Part shown: positions 23,670 to 34,741 of the stretch, one piece after another | Layout: each line of letters opens with the position of its first letter | Position numbering within the stretch: the stretch's first letter is position 1 | Position numbers and translations under genes: made by a program | Origin: Phaeoceros laevis | Lineage: Eukaryota > Anthocerotophyta > Anthocerotopsida > Notothyladales | Length of the DNA: 64,000 nucleotides | Assembly (NCBI GenBank): GCA_049999765.1 | Contig: JBNGIQ010009458.1 | Location: 83,258-147,257, forward strand | Direction of reading: 5' to 3' | The notes under the pieces: generated by a model | What the model was told of the DNA's origin: nothing | The model's input: only the letters and a program-made list of their open reading frames with translations | Databases searched by the model: none

Positions 23670-23930
23670 CTATCGCTCCGAAAAAACCTTCTCCACAGCT
23701 AGGCCCGTTGAGGAGAAACTCTCTGATCTTCCCGATCAGCCTCCAAGGCACATCTACTGTACTCAAAATGATCAAAATTGCTACCAGAGTTCGAACAGGA
23801 TTAGAACCTAGCTACCGCTCACTGGTCCAAAAAAAAACTGACTTCTATCCGGTGGAAGAAGATCCGCCCCGTTTCTCACTGGGGAGGAGAAACGCCCTTA
23901 TCGTACCGATCAGCCTCGAAGGCTTCGAGC
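23670..23930. repeat. Diverged tandem duplication of about 90 bp
   Basis: Two segments about 165 bp apart share the order cttctat, gaggagaaac, ccgatcagcctc, aagg. The second copy overlaps the 3' end of the minus-strand gene at 23876-24798, so the first is a decayed duplicate of that gene's tail or UTR. Confidence 0.55.
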
Positions 23931-24798
23931 ACTCTGCCCAAGCGGAGCAGAAGAGACTGCACTGCATCACCACGCGCTTCGTCCCTCACTAGCTGGAGCT
24001 CCCTGGCGATGTACTGATCGAATTCATCCTGGTCTTTCTTGCTCAATTCTGCATTTCGTGCCCTGGTGCGCTCTCCTTGCACAGTGACTCTGGTCCTCGA
24101 ACGAGGATAGAGGCGGTCCGCCTTAGTCTTCGGAGTTCGGCGAGCCACGACGTTCTTGAACTCCCGCAGCTGGGTGCGCACCCATGCGGCTCCGCGAACA
24201 GACTCCAATGTCACTTCTTCTGGCACTGTACCAACCAAGCTGGGAGTGTTACCCCTCTGCGCAACAATGATGCGTGCTTCTAGCAAATTTCTAGGTCGTG
24301 CTCACCAGCCAGAGCGAGAAACATACCTTCCAGGAGACAAAACTTGGACAGGATGCCCTGGATGAGAGTAATGGTTTCGAAATACTCAGATTCTGGGCTG
24401 TAGATGAGCGTTTCAACGAGCTCCAAAACTTTTACATACTTTAGCTCTTCCAATTTGCTGCGGACGTCGGACAGAACAGAAACAATTTGCTCCTTGGACC
24501 GGTAGTTAGCTCTCCGCAGTGGATGCTGTAACTCCTGAGTCAACCGAGTGATTACCAAACGTTCAATGTCGCCCACAACAGCGCTTGTGTGGCTGACATG
24601 CTTGCCATCTGCACCGATGATAACATTGTTAGAAACGTTTCGAGTTTCTACGGGATTATTAGGACAGGAAGCACAGTTTGGAGTGACATAAGAGTCACAA
24701 GAATAACCATGTAAGGGGTTTAAGGACAGTGTTGTGAAGTTACCATTGACTGAAGTGAAAGATTCGGATGGCCTGGAGGATTCGGATGAAGGATCCAT
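23876..24798 (-). CDS. Two-exon protein of unknown function with a 47-nt intron
   Basis: Two long minus-strand frames join by a consensus splice: exon 1 24327-24798, donor GTATGT, acceptor TTTGCTAG, exon 2 23876-24279. The phase-1 junction closes and gives 291 residues. The N-terminal 75 residues are Ser/Asn-rich with a CxxC pair (NCASCP). The middle is helical and hydrophobic (DIERLVITRL, VLELVETLIYSPES). The C-terminal half is highly charged (ARRTPKTKADRLYPRSR, LSKKDQDEFDQYIAREL), suggesting nucleic-acid or protein contact. No family is recognised, and a gag-like protein of a retroelement is an alternative. The 47-nt intron is unusually short for a plant. Confidence 0.55.
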
Positions 24799-26460
24799 CT
24801 AGAACACATAGTTGGGCATAGACAAAAATAAAGTCAAATAGTATGGCAAAATCAAATTTGCAAAGTGTCACAATTGAAGAATGCAAGTTGTCCAACACAC
24901 TACACCCTTGTAGATATGTAACATAATAAAAGTTCTGCTGTCAGAGGAACTAAATCTAAAGGTCCCATACTTCTCCTCTTGTAAGCAACAAACATCATAA
25001 TGCCAAGGATGGAGAAAACTCCGCTCTAGTAGTTCCATGATGATAACGTAGTACTTTGGTACCTTCCACGGAACACCAATTGTCGACTGAATGAAAGTAG
25101 TTGCTGAAGTGAAAGTTGCCGTTTGATCTAAGCAGCAGAGAAAGTAAAAGTAAATGAACGAGAGAATATAATGCAGGTTTCTTATATTTCACTATTGCCA
25201 CATCAGCATCCTCATATAGGACATTAGGTCTCGACTAGTACATTACATGTGCAAAATATCTCGCATCTCGCAACAAGATATCCCTACATCTACTATTTTC
25301 TTTTTGATAAATTGTTATCTTTTTAACCAATTAGTTCACATATGCTTGGTTAATGCTCCATTTATAACTCCTTAGAAGGATTTAAATATCTTATATAATT
25401 ATGAAGAAAAGAAATTTTCTCATTTCCTACCTTGATATGTTGCTACACATAGTCATATGACCACGTAGTCGTATGGCCATTCAGTAAAGTTCATCCTTCC
25501 TTCCATCAGAGTCCATTCCGTCCTTTTATCACATGATTATTGATTTTGAAGTTCTCTAGCAAGACTGACTCTGTCGCAAAAAAATGATTTGAAGGCTCAC
25601 AGCAACAACCTCTCCTTTCAAGGAGAATATCTCATATTTCCTTAAAGTGTTCAAATATTGTCTTCTAACGCATCTTTCCTAGTATACTTGTGCATGGATC
25701 CACCTTCAAGGACCCAAACTATCAAATAATTTTCGTCATATCCCGAGTCACCTCAAGCACCTGTCGATCAGTACAAATTGAAGCAAACAAGGCAGAGAGT
25801 AAAACATCTATTTACCCCAAATGTGAATGAAAAGCAACTATCATTTGCAAGCTTATATACCTCGCCTTTATGTCAAGCAATAAACACACACAAATTGTGT
25901 CAGATACGAATACTTATAGCTCCTAGAAAAACTATTGCACCAAGCAAATTATTTCACTCTTAATACTTCTTTCGTAAGATGCTCCTATAGGGGGAAGGAA
26001 AGATAGTGGAGTCCTTCCTTTGCGGCCATGAAGGAGCTTAGCACCGAGTGTATTTGACCCCATTTGGCTGGATAGTCCACGATCTGCATTTCTTGATCCA
26101 ATTTCTGCAAAAGTTTCCATGGCGAAGATGAAAAGAATTATTTTAGAATGCAATTTATTGTGGCTATGTTGGAGGTACCATACTACCATAGTACCATCAT
26201 ACCATGCATGCAATGATTGATTTTACGGGAAATTAAAACGTCATGACAAGAGTCCTATTAGCGGTAACCTTGACAGAGCGGTCTGTTTCAGACGGGCAGG
26301 TAAACACAATCCTGTACCAATGGGAAAGCTTGGCGGTCATCCCGGTAAGTAGCACGATCGGCACCGGCAATGGGCTGCATATTCGAGTACCGGGTTTTGG
26401 CGATGAAATTGGACTGAAGGCTTATTAGACATACCTGACACTCCAACCGCACTCCCCAGC
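24799..26460. other. AT-rich stretch, nothing recognised
   Basis: Only short scattered frames are present. No repeat larger than simple motifs (taccatactaccatagtacc near 26176) and no splice-consistent coding were found. Confidence 0.45.
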
Positions 26461-28300
26461 CGCTTCAGTTTTTGCAAGGCGGACCTCTGTGCAACAGCCG
26501 GCGGTAGTCTCCACCGCACACCGAAGGAAGAAGAAATGTTAAGGGCCCCGGCCGGTGACTCATTCGCAGGGGCGTGTGCAGCAGACTTGAGTTTGCCGTC
26601 TGGCCACCCTGCGATAGTGGTGGTGGTGGGAAGAGGATTCCAGGAGTGTGCCCAACCAGTTTGACTTGCCGGTCGGCACTTGGAGCGTAAGGGATGGGGG
26701 GGGGGAGTGCGGGTTGATGGGAGCTGCAATCAGCCAGCGGGTGCCCAAATGCTCCGGGCGGCCTGCTATTTACTTTCTGAATCTGAGGGGAGATGCACAT
26801 GAGCTCATCAAGGGGCTCCACCGCTACGAATTTGGGCATGGCCTCGCTGGCCGGAGGGAATGGTGCACGGCTCGTGAAAATAGCTGACTGTCCAATGCTG
26901 ACTCATTGTGTAGACTTACTCATGCTGGCACAGCTCCGCAATCCGAGTAGCAGGGTAGGATGGACGTTTGCAGCAAGCATTGATCATGACTGTGGAAATG
27001 GTAGTGCTGCACAAAGGCGAATAGATCCTTTTGTTGAGCTCACTGCTCTTGCAGCCCTGGACTTGGTCCAACTCGGCTTTCTCGAGCTCTGCTCCTCGGT
27101 TTGGGTCCTTTCTTAGGTCATCACGACTGACTACTCCCTGTGGTAAATTTGTTTGACTGTTTTGTCTTGAAATCCTGTTGGATGTCTGTCCAAGTGTTGG
27201 GTGTAGGACCCGATCCTGGATGCTTTGAGCTTCAAGTCTGGGTGTGAGCTGCATGAATCGGGTTTGGATATGCAGTGCCATGTCAGACAAGTGTGACTGT
27301 TGTTGGGTGTGCAAGTCATGGTACGGTTACGAAGGTTTCTTGTTTTGGAGGCTTGCATTTGACTCGATGTGCGATGTTCTCTAGGACGAAATTCTGAGCA
27401 CCAGAAACCTGGGCTCTTTCTAGTAAACAGTCTAGCTAATTGCAGCACTTTGCAGTCTTGAATCATGTGTCACAACTCAAATCCCTGCTGTGCTGTGCAT
27501 GTTGTGTTTTGCAGTGGCATCATGGTGGATGCATTTCGAATGTTCAGGTATCATCCAAAACCAAGGATCCAGACATCTCCTGTTCGGCTGGCAGGTGCAA
27601 GGCAAGCCACTTCACTTAGAATGAAAACAACGACATGGGAAGTCTTTCGAAGATGGTAGAAGGCAGGGAAAAACCTCCTTGCGCTCATTTCCGCTCTTCC
27701 TGCGAGGAGGAAGAGCGTAGATCCCAGTCAGTTAAAGCCAGAGGCGTCAGCTGTTCCCAGGTTGTCGGCGTCAAGAGGAGGGGAGCTTCCTCTACCACCT
27801 GGCAGGCTGCACCTGCAAAAGGCAGGAGAGCCCGGCTCCCACGCACAGAGGGCGTTTCAAGGTTCCGCAGCACAATCACGGAAGCCCGAGGTTTGCAAGC
27901 TGAAGGTCAGAGACTCTAATGTGGGGTGCTGGATGCCAGAACAAGAGGGAGCGGCCAAACAGGTGCAACTGCAGCTTACGGGAAGAAGGGCAAATGCATG
28001 CCAAGTGGCGAGATACGGCCACGGCAGCACAGCGCTCACCTTGTGTGCATCTGGGGTGAATTTCCTCAGGCGAAGCTGATCTCATGGCAACGATCGAATG
28101 GCGGTTCTAGGCAAGAGCCCGGCAGGAAGATCCCTGCTGAAGCGTGCCAAGGGTTGGATGTCATATCAGGAAATCTCAAGAAGGGACAGCCTGGGCCGTG
28201 CCTCCACTAAGCATTAAAGCCAAGCCAACGATAAGTTGAACTCATCTCTTCCATTCAGCCAATTTGTAGGATTGTAGATTCTGCAACCCCTATGTCGGTA
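26461..28300. other. GC-rich region with unresolved coding potential
   Basis: Many overlapping frames of 60-130 codons occur on both strands, as expected in GC-rich sequence. A plus-strand segment after a good acceptor (gtgttttgcag, 27515) and the charged frames at 27635-28207 look mildly protein-like, but no pair of frames joins cleanly and no domain is recognisable. It may be an unannotated exon cluster, a long UTR or an old transposon. Confidence 0.3.
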
Positions 28301-28888
28301 ACTGTAAGTTTATTCACTGCCGCACCTCCGCATTCTTTGTAAACCAATAACGACAGGGTTGTTCTGTTCTGTTTAGCCCATTAAAACGTTGCTCCTGGTC
28401 ACTACGAACTCGCGAGAAGCCAGGGTGCGACAGCAAACGACTCCTCCGAAGTCGCCCGCCGCACCTGAAGCACCTTTGTCTTTTCGACCGCGGCGATCTT
28501 AACCGCGTCGACATGCAGGGGCTTTGAGGCCGTCCGTGGGCACCCCACATGAGGTCGGGCTCAAGTCACTTTTGGTAATGGACTATGTTGCAATCGGGCA
28601 GAAATTAAAAGGCGTTTCGTGAAGAGCGGATTACCGTAGTTGCCGGTTGGGAACCGGAAAGAAAAGAACGTGTGGTCTTATGCCGTCTTGTGCAGCGTAT
28701 GGGGTGCCGATGCCCTAGCTAATGATATGGACACGCTGATAATGTGTATGGGGAGTAGGATAGGGAGTAGGATAACTGTACAAGGTGACCAATCCGGAGC
28801 TGAGGAATATTTAGCGTGGTTGGTGGCTCACACAAAGTGTCTAAACCAAGCTCCAAGTCATGATTGCTGGTTCCTCTTGTGAGTTGGG

Positions 28889-28896
28889 TATATAAG
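28889..28896 (+). promoter_or_regulatory. TATA box of the chitinase gene
   Basis: tatataag lies 81 bp before the chitinase ATG, so with the usual 30-bp spacing it would place the transcription start about 50 nt upstream of the ATG. Confidence 0.6.
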
Positions 28897-28976
28897 AAGG
28901 TAGTGCTCTCAAGCATAATAGAACAAGGTGGCGGTACTAGTAGTGCTGGCCTACAGGGAATCCCCCCGCTTGCACC

Positions 28977-30245
28977 ATGGCACAGCTATCTGTCTTCTAC
29001 CTAATGGTAATTGCCTACTTGTGCAGCATTCCAATGGCATTGGGCCAATGTAGCTGCGGTGAGAGTGAGTGCTGCAGCCAGAGCGGGAGCTGCGGTCTAG
29101 ACCCCGAAGTGCACTGCGGGTACGGATGCCAGGCTGGGCCATGTCGGTACCACTCATCAGAGCCTCCACCATACGAACCGCCTCCCTCAGCGGGCAAGTG
29201 GGTGACGGGGGAGATGTGGGATCAACTTTTCCCCCACCGTAACGACGAAAGGTGCCCTGCCGCTTTCTTCTATGAGCACAAATATTTTCTCACCGCTGCA
29301 GAGTCGGTACCTGATTTTGGCACCACCGGTGATGAGGAGCAACAAAAGCGGGAGGTTGCCGCTTTCCTTGCGCACGCGGCTCACGAAACAGGGCTTCGTG
29401 AGTACAACACAACCAACCATAAGCATGGATGGACCCCTCCATAGATTAGATAGATCGATCGATCGATCACTCGTATGATTTTATTCATTGATATGGACAT
29501 TTGGTAGTGATTCTTGAAATTGTGGGAATTTGTGTTGAGTATGTGCCTCTAAATATTGTGAAGGTGTTGGCACCGTCCCTGACGGGCCTCTAGCGTGGGG
29601 CTTGTGCCTCAAAGAGGAGAGCCCTTGCCTTCATTGCTGCGGAGATTACAATGCGTATCAATGCGCGGACGGCCACAACTACTGTGGGCGGGGTCCCTTG
29701 ATGCTTAAATGGTAAGACTTCTGCATTATACCCATAACAATTGTCAATGATCAATTAATCAATTATACTCTATTGTCCTTCGTGTACTATAATCAATCTG
29801 CTCAAGACTTAGTCTAGAGCTCATGGATGAAAGGCTTCTCAAGGCATTGTGTGGATCGTGATCGAGTGAATTCTTCAGGAATTACGAATATGGCGCCGCA
29901 GGAGACGAGTTGGGGTTCGATGGCATCAACAACCCCGAGGCGGTGGCCCAAGACAGTGTACTCTCGTTCAAGGTGGCACTTCGAGACTGGATGCGCGGGA
30001 GGCCCCCCAAGCCTAAATACCATGATATCCTCACCGGCAAGTGGCAACCTTCAGCTGACGACTACGAAGCTCATCGACAACCAGGTTTTGGAGTCACTAT
30101 TAATATCATCAACAGCGGAGAGTGCGGACATGGGTATGACATCACCGCCAACGAGCGCATACAGATCTACACACACTTTTGCCAGATTTTGGGGGTGGAG
30201 CCAGGAGACAACCTCGATTGTGGGCAACAGTGGCCTTACACCTAA
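28977..30245 (+). CDS. GH19 endochitinase with chitin-binding domain
   Basis: A secreted chitin-cleaving defence enzyme. Exons 28977-29397, 29564-29711 and 29879-30245 close in phase, giving 311 residues. Residues 1-23 are a signal peptide (hydrophobic core, ending ALGQ). A hevein-like (CBM18) module of about 33 residues follows (CCSQSGSCG, CGYGCQAGPC), then a Pro hinge (SEPPPYEPPPSAG). The GH19 domain starts at MWDQLFPHRND; AHETG supplies the catalytic Glu, followed by AWGLCLKEE, NYCGRGPLML, VALRDWM and INSGECGHG. The hevein module looks shorter at its N-terminus than the standard 40-residue form. The family is certain; class assignment (I or related) is inferred. Confidence 0.95.
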
Positions 30246-31320
30246 TTTCAAATCGTGGTTGCTATCATCCATGCAATCTCAGAATCGCCCCCTTTGATCA
30301 GATTCCCATCCCGTCAGTCAAACCATCTAGCTAGCACTGCAATTATGCTGCAATACAATTATCATCTTGATTATATATGGCTAGTAGCTGAAGTTCATAA
30401 TCTTAATGTCAAAGACATTGAGAGTTACATAATACATATGTGGTGCAAGGTGTAGCTTTTAGTTATGTATTCAATAGCAGAAGAAGTTTGTAGTAGAGTC
30501 CTATCAGCCTACAGTGCAATGCTGGTAGGTTCATAAAAGTGAGCATTCTCGAGATGACTTGGGTTCGAAAATTGTTCGAAATTATTGCAACTGTCCACTA
30601 CAAACCTTTGTGGAAGTGCCTAGAATTCCTGCACTCTAATATTGAATTTTTTCTTTCTCTTCTTTTAACTCTTACTCAACAATCTTGAAAATATCCATTT
30701 GGATATCCACAAATGCGGTTGTCAACAAGAGTATATAGGCCGGTTCTTCAAAATGTGAGTAAACACATGCTTTTGTAAGTTGGCTCTAGTTTTACAAAAT
30801 ATTGAAGATATCCATAGAACTGTGATCACAGCTTTATGCTATCACTTAGCATTAGGCTGCTATGAGTCTTTGATATTAAACTGTCATCTTAGATTAAGCC
30901 GTCTAAGTGGTTAATGTGTACCACGTCGTGTTTGACGTACTAACTAATATTCAAACAATATTCAAGTTGTTGTACATATGTCGAATTGCATGACCACACT
31001 GTAAACACTACCTCCTAATACACCAACAAGGCCACAAGACATTTTTTTGGTGACAAGGTTTTTTTGGTAAATAGAGTGTGGTACATAGGTCTAGGGGGTT
31101 TGCTACCCGAGGGTTAGCAAGACCCCCTTTAACTAATCTATCATTTCTGTTTTTTCTATTTATTAAAAGGCATTTTTGGGGTTTCTTTTTAAATCTTAAC
31201 TTTGTTCTTTTCCTTACAAACTTTACTCTTTTTTTCTTAACTACTACTTAACAAGGTCGGGGTCAACCGTCCATAAGGCCATAATCATAGAGAGTTTTTC
31301 ACTCCTTTCTTTATCTGACG

Positions 31321-31922
31321 TTCTTTCACCTTGCTTTGACTGCACAGGAGAAAGTTTATCGATTTAGGTGTAGGGGTTAAGGCCCTGACCCAAAACCTAA
31401 AGAAACAAAGTAGTTAAAGTTCTGATGGTACATTCTGATGGCAAGGATTTGATGGCAAGGTGGGTAGATACAGAGTCCTCTAAGTTCAAATGGTGAGGTT
31501 TAGGTTTAGGTTTTGGTGTGAATTCAGATTCAAGTCTGGTCTGGTGTAGGTTCTGATTTTGGTAGATTTAGGTCATGACAAGATCTACTGGGACCAAATT
31601 CAAAGTCATTTTGTTTCAATTCATGCAATGTTATTTGCTAGCTAACATCTCCCTCCCTCCCTTGACATTTTAACTTGATCTAATATTCTTTCACCTTGGT
31701 TTGACTACATAGGAAAAAGTTATTAATTTAGGTGAAGGGGCTAAGGCACCAACCAAAAGCCTGAAGCAACAAGCCAATCGAAGTTCTGATGGCAAAATAT
31801 TTTCAAAGCAAGGATCTGATGGCAAGGTAAGGCAGATACAGAGTCTTCTGATATGGGTAAGGTTCGCGTTTTGGTCTGAATTCATGTTTAGGTTTGGTCT
31901 CGTGCAAGTTCTGATTCTAGTC
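31321..31922 (+). repeat. Diverged direct duplication, about 240-bp copies
   Basis: Segments at 31321-31560 and 31688-31922 share, in the same order, ctttcaccttg, tttgact, aattta-like and gtaggggtta-like blocks, agttctgatgg, gatggcaaggt, agatacagagtc and gtctggt-like blocks. Identity is moderate, so the event is old. Confidence 0.7.
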
Positions 31923-32010
31923 CATTGAATGGATTGATTGTTAGGTTTCATGAATTCTGCATCTCACGTATTTGGATCAATAACCTTTATACAGTCTGTG
32001 CGGACCAGTT

Positions 32011-32126
32011 TAGCAAGGTAGAGCAGTGCGAGTACCCAAGCAAGGCACAAGAAAATCACACACTAGTTTAGCAAGGTAGAGCGGTGTGAGAACCCAAGCA
32101 AGGCACAAGAAAATGGAGGTTCTCAG
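32011..32126 (+). repeat. 58-bp tandem duplication
   Basis: Two copies (from 32011 and 32069) share tagcaaggtagagc and caagcaaggcacaagaaaat with three or so differences. Confidence 0.85.
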
Positions 32127-32489
32127 CCTCCCCGTTGCCTACAATAACGCTTTCACATTTGTGGTAAGCTAATTAATTGTGTGCTATGATTGTGAAGTTC
32201 TATGTCGATATATGTATTTGCATGATGTATACGTCCTTTATGTATTGTATAGGAGCCACGCGTAAAATTGGAATGGCATTGCAGCTATAGAACAAGGAGG
32301 ACAAGGCAATAAAAAGAGGACTCCGAGAAAAATGTTGACCATAAAACTTTGGATGGAATAGTTGGGCTGAAATATCTGATAAAAGCTGTCCACAAATTCT
32401 CGAAAGTTCACGAGGATGTGGAAAAAGACATAGATCATCAAGAGGCTAACAAAAGTTGCCCCCCTTCAAAGATAGGAACCATAACAACA

Positions 32490-33104
32490 ACAATGTCACA
32501 ATGCTTCTCATTGTTGACCCCGACAAAAGGCAACAACTGGAGGAAGAAAGTCTTATAAGGTAAGTACTACTCTCTGTAGCTTAAGCTTGGAATATAAAGG
32601 GTTTGTGTAATGTGAACATATGAAATTCATTCGAAGAACTTACACACATTTCTTACTTGTGATTAGATTTCTGTAGACTGCTGACACTGTCACCAATAAA
32701 AGAGCTCCGGAAATTCAAAATACTAGTATCAAAGATATAATTGAGGTCAGGTGATTGATGAGGCGGTCAGATGGGAGACTACTCTGTATGCTAAGAGCAT
32801 ATGTGGCAACGAGGTATCCGTGGGGGAAGCTCACCAACTGGCGGTGTCATTGCACAACATGCTTTGTACCCTGTGTCGCGCCGGGGATGCTTTTTTCTCG
32901 GCCATGGGGAGCACTACTGAAGGGCCCGAAGCTACAGCCAGGTTTACCTGCCACGGGGGTAACAGCCTCGTTAAAAAGTTGAAGGATGGAGCTGACAAAT
33001 GGGGCAGTATGTTGGAGGCCATGGAGAATGAGACGTTCCCTCCTGCTCAAGGACGCTTTGAAGTGGGCAGCCGGCTTGCCCCGCCATCTGCAAGATTAAG
33101 CTAA
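32490..33104 (+). CDS. Unresolved coding-like segments, unrecognised
   Basis: A frame open from 32751 (after ggtcag) to the stop at 33102-33104 encodes about 117 residues, including NEVSVGEAHQLAVSLHNML and DKWGSMLEAMEN. Upstream, a short piece (VDPDKRQQLEEESLIR, ending at a gtaagt donor at 32561) and another (APEIQNTSIKDIIEV, 32703-32747) look coding but do not join the last frame in phase; the final step is off by one base or needs another exon. It may be a real gene with an exon I misplaced, or a recently broken gene. Confidence 0.3.
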
Positions 33105-33410
33105 TTAGCTAGGCCTTTGATGTTTTGCGAGTTAAGGCCAAGGGCTTAGAGTCAAGGGTAGTTTTTGCGCACATCTGTCTCGGAAGAAAGTTTACATTTG
33201 GAGCTGTGAGTAGGCGTAGTTGTGCTTTTACCTAAACCTTGAAGGTTGTACATACTCTTGTTTTTACTGATTGAAGGGAAATCTTGGGAGGAATGAATGT
33301 GTCTCGGGCCTTGAGCCGATGCGTTTAACCGTGTGGTGATCGCTTAGGGGAAATTTTGGAAGGAATGAATGTATCTTGGACCTTGAATGTATATGTCCCT
33401 TTGGGGACAT

Positions 33411-33470
33411 TCAAGCGGTAAAGAACCCCGCCCCCAAAGGGGCGGCCGGGGTTCAATACCCACTCAGGGC
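33411..33470 (+). mobile_element. tRNA-derived (SINE-like) fragment
   Basis: The segment holds tcaagcggtaaag (A-box-like), a perfect short hairpin (cgcccccaaaggggcg) and gttcaatacc (B-box-like), arranged as in the tRNA-related head of plant SINEs. No poly-A tail or target duplication was found. Confidence 0.3.
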
Positions 33471-33507
33471 AGTGTGCTCTATGAATTGGTTTTCAAAAAA
33501 CCGTGGA

Positions 33508-34022
33508 ATCGGTATAGCGCGGCTCCTTGCTACTACTACTACTACCCGATGCATCAGTATAGCGCGGCTCCTTGCTACTACTACTACTACCCGATGCTCG
33601 ATGAGTAGCTACCCGATGCTCGATGAGTAGTTTGGCATGCCACGGACATGACGGCGTGCTCGATCCCAACGTGGAATCGGCATCGGTATAGCGCGGCTCC
33701 TTGCTACTACTACTACCCGATGCTCGATGAGTAGTTTGGCATGCCACGGACATGACGGCGTGCTCGATCCCAATGTGGAATCGGTATAGCGCGGCTCCTT
33801 GCTACTACTACTACTACCCGATGCTCGATGAGTAGTAATACTTGGCATGCCACGGACATGACGGCGTGCTCGATCCCAACGTGGAAACGGTATAGCGCGG
33901 CTCCTTGCTACTACTACTACCCGATGCATTTAATCGTGTGGTGATCGCTTAGCTTAATCCCAACGTGGAATCGGTATAGCGCGGCTCCTTGCTACTACTA
34001 CTACTACCCGATACCCGATGCG
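33508..34022 (+). repeat. CTA-containing minisatellite, six units
   Basis: The block tatagcgcggctccttgc followed by (tac)n and ccgatg occurs at about 33512, 33557, 33686, 33783, 33890 and 33973. Between units lie partial copies of gctcgatgagtagt, ggcatgccacggacatgacg and gcgtgctcgatcccaacgtg. Spacing varies from 45 to 129 bp because subunits are dropped. Open frames across it are repeat artefacts. Confidence 0.9.
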
Positions 34023-34366
34023 TGTGGTGATCGCTTAGCGTATCTACAGGCTCGTAGTCATACTCTCTAAGCCCACAATATAGTAAGCTAGTCACTCCAC
34101 TACCTGGACGAAAACTTAGAATTTGGCGCATTATGTGCATTATCCATATTTTCAATACTAGGTCTTCTAAATAGGTGCAAACACAATGACGGAAGAAACT
34201 TCAAATCCAATGATATGAATAGATAGATGCTTTAAGCATACATGTAAGTTCTATATATATAGTTATTCACATGCCTATCTCCACAATCTACATATGGAGG
34301 TCGTTAAGAAATGAGGTTTGTTAGAAAATGGTTTAGACTTTGGTAATCAATAAAATGTCATGGAGG

Positions 34367-34437
34367 GCACCGGTGGTCTAGTGGTAGAATAGTACCCTGC
34401 CACGGTACAGACCCGGGTTCGATTCCCGGCCGGTGCA
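34367..34437 (+). tRNA. trnG-GCC: tRNA-Gly (GCC), second copy
   Basis: Identical over all 71 nt to 23177-23247, with the same A box, B box and GCC anticodon. The flanks differ, and a T run (gtttttcgtttt, about 34460) follows. Confidence 0.97.
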
Positions 34438-34741
34438 TGCTTTAGGCTTATATACAGAGTGTTTTTCGTTTTGTTCCGGAAACCGTGGCGAGGTAGCGCA
34501 ATTTGGATCTACAAGGTAGCACATGCGGGAATTGATTGCTGTCTGCTCGAAGGACGGCTGCGTCCTGATCATTTCTCTTATCCGTGACGGGCACGTTGTC
34601 GGACGGTGGTGCAGCATTCATCTCTCTCATCGAGCTATCGATCGCAAGCCTGCGGCCCGGCTGGCGACTGAGCGCAAGCAAGCACAAGAGTCCCGACGCT
34701 TGTGTTGGAAGAGCTTCTTCTGGCGGCAGGGCAGGAGGGCC

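Larger units (their letters stand above)
30246..32238. other. AT-rich stretch with decayed duplications
   Basis: No coding region is seen. It includes the chitinase 3' UTR and the duplications listed separately (31321-31922 and 32011-32126). A gttttttgg run at 31040-31080 is simple sequence. Confidence 0.45.

Noticed and set aside
33493-33929. Ser/Arg-rich minus-strand frames across the minisatellite
   Set aside because: They translate the CTA repeat (SSSSKEPRYTD units) and have no independent coding support.
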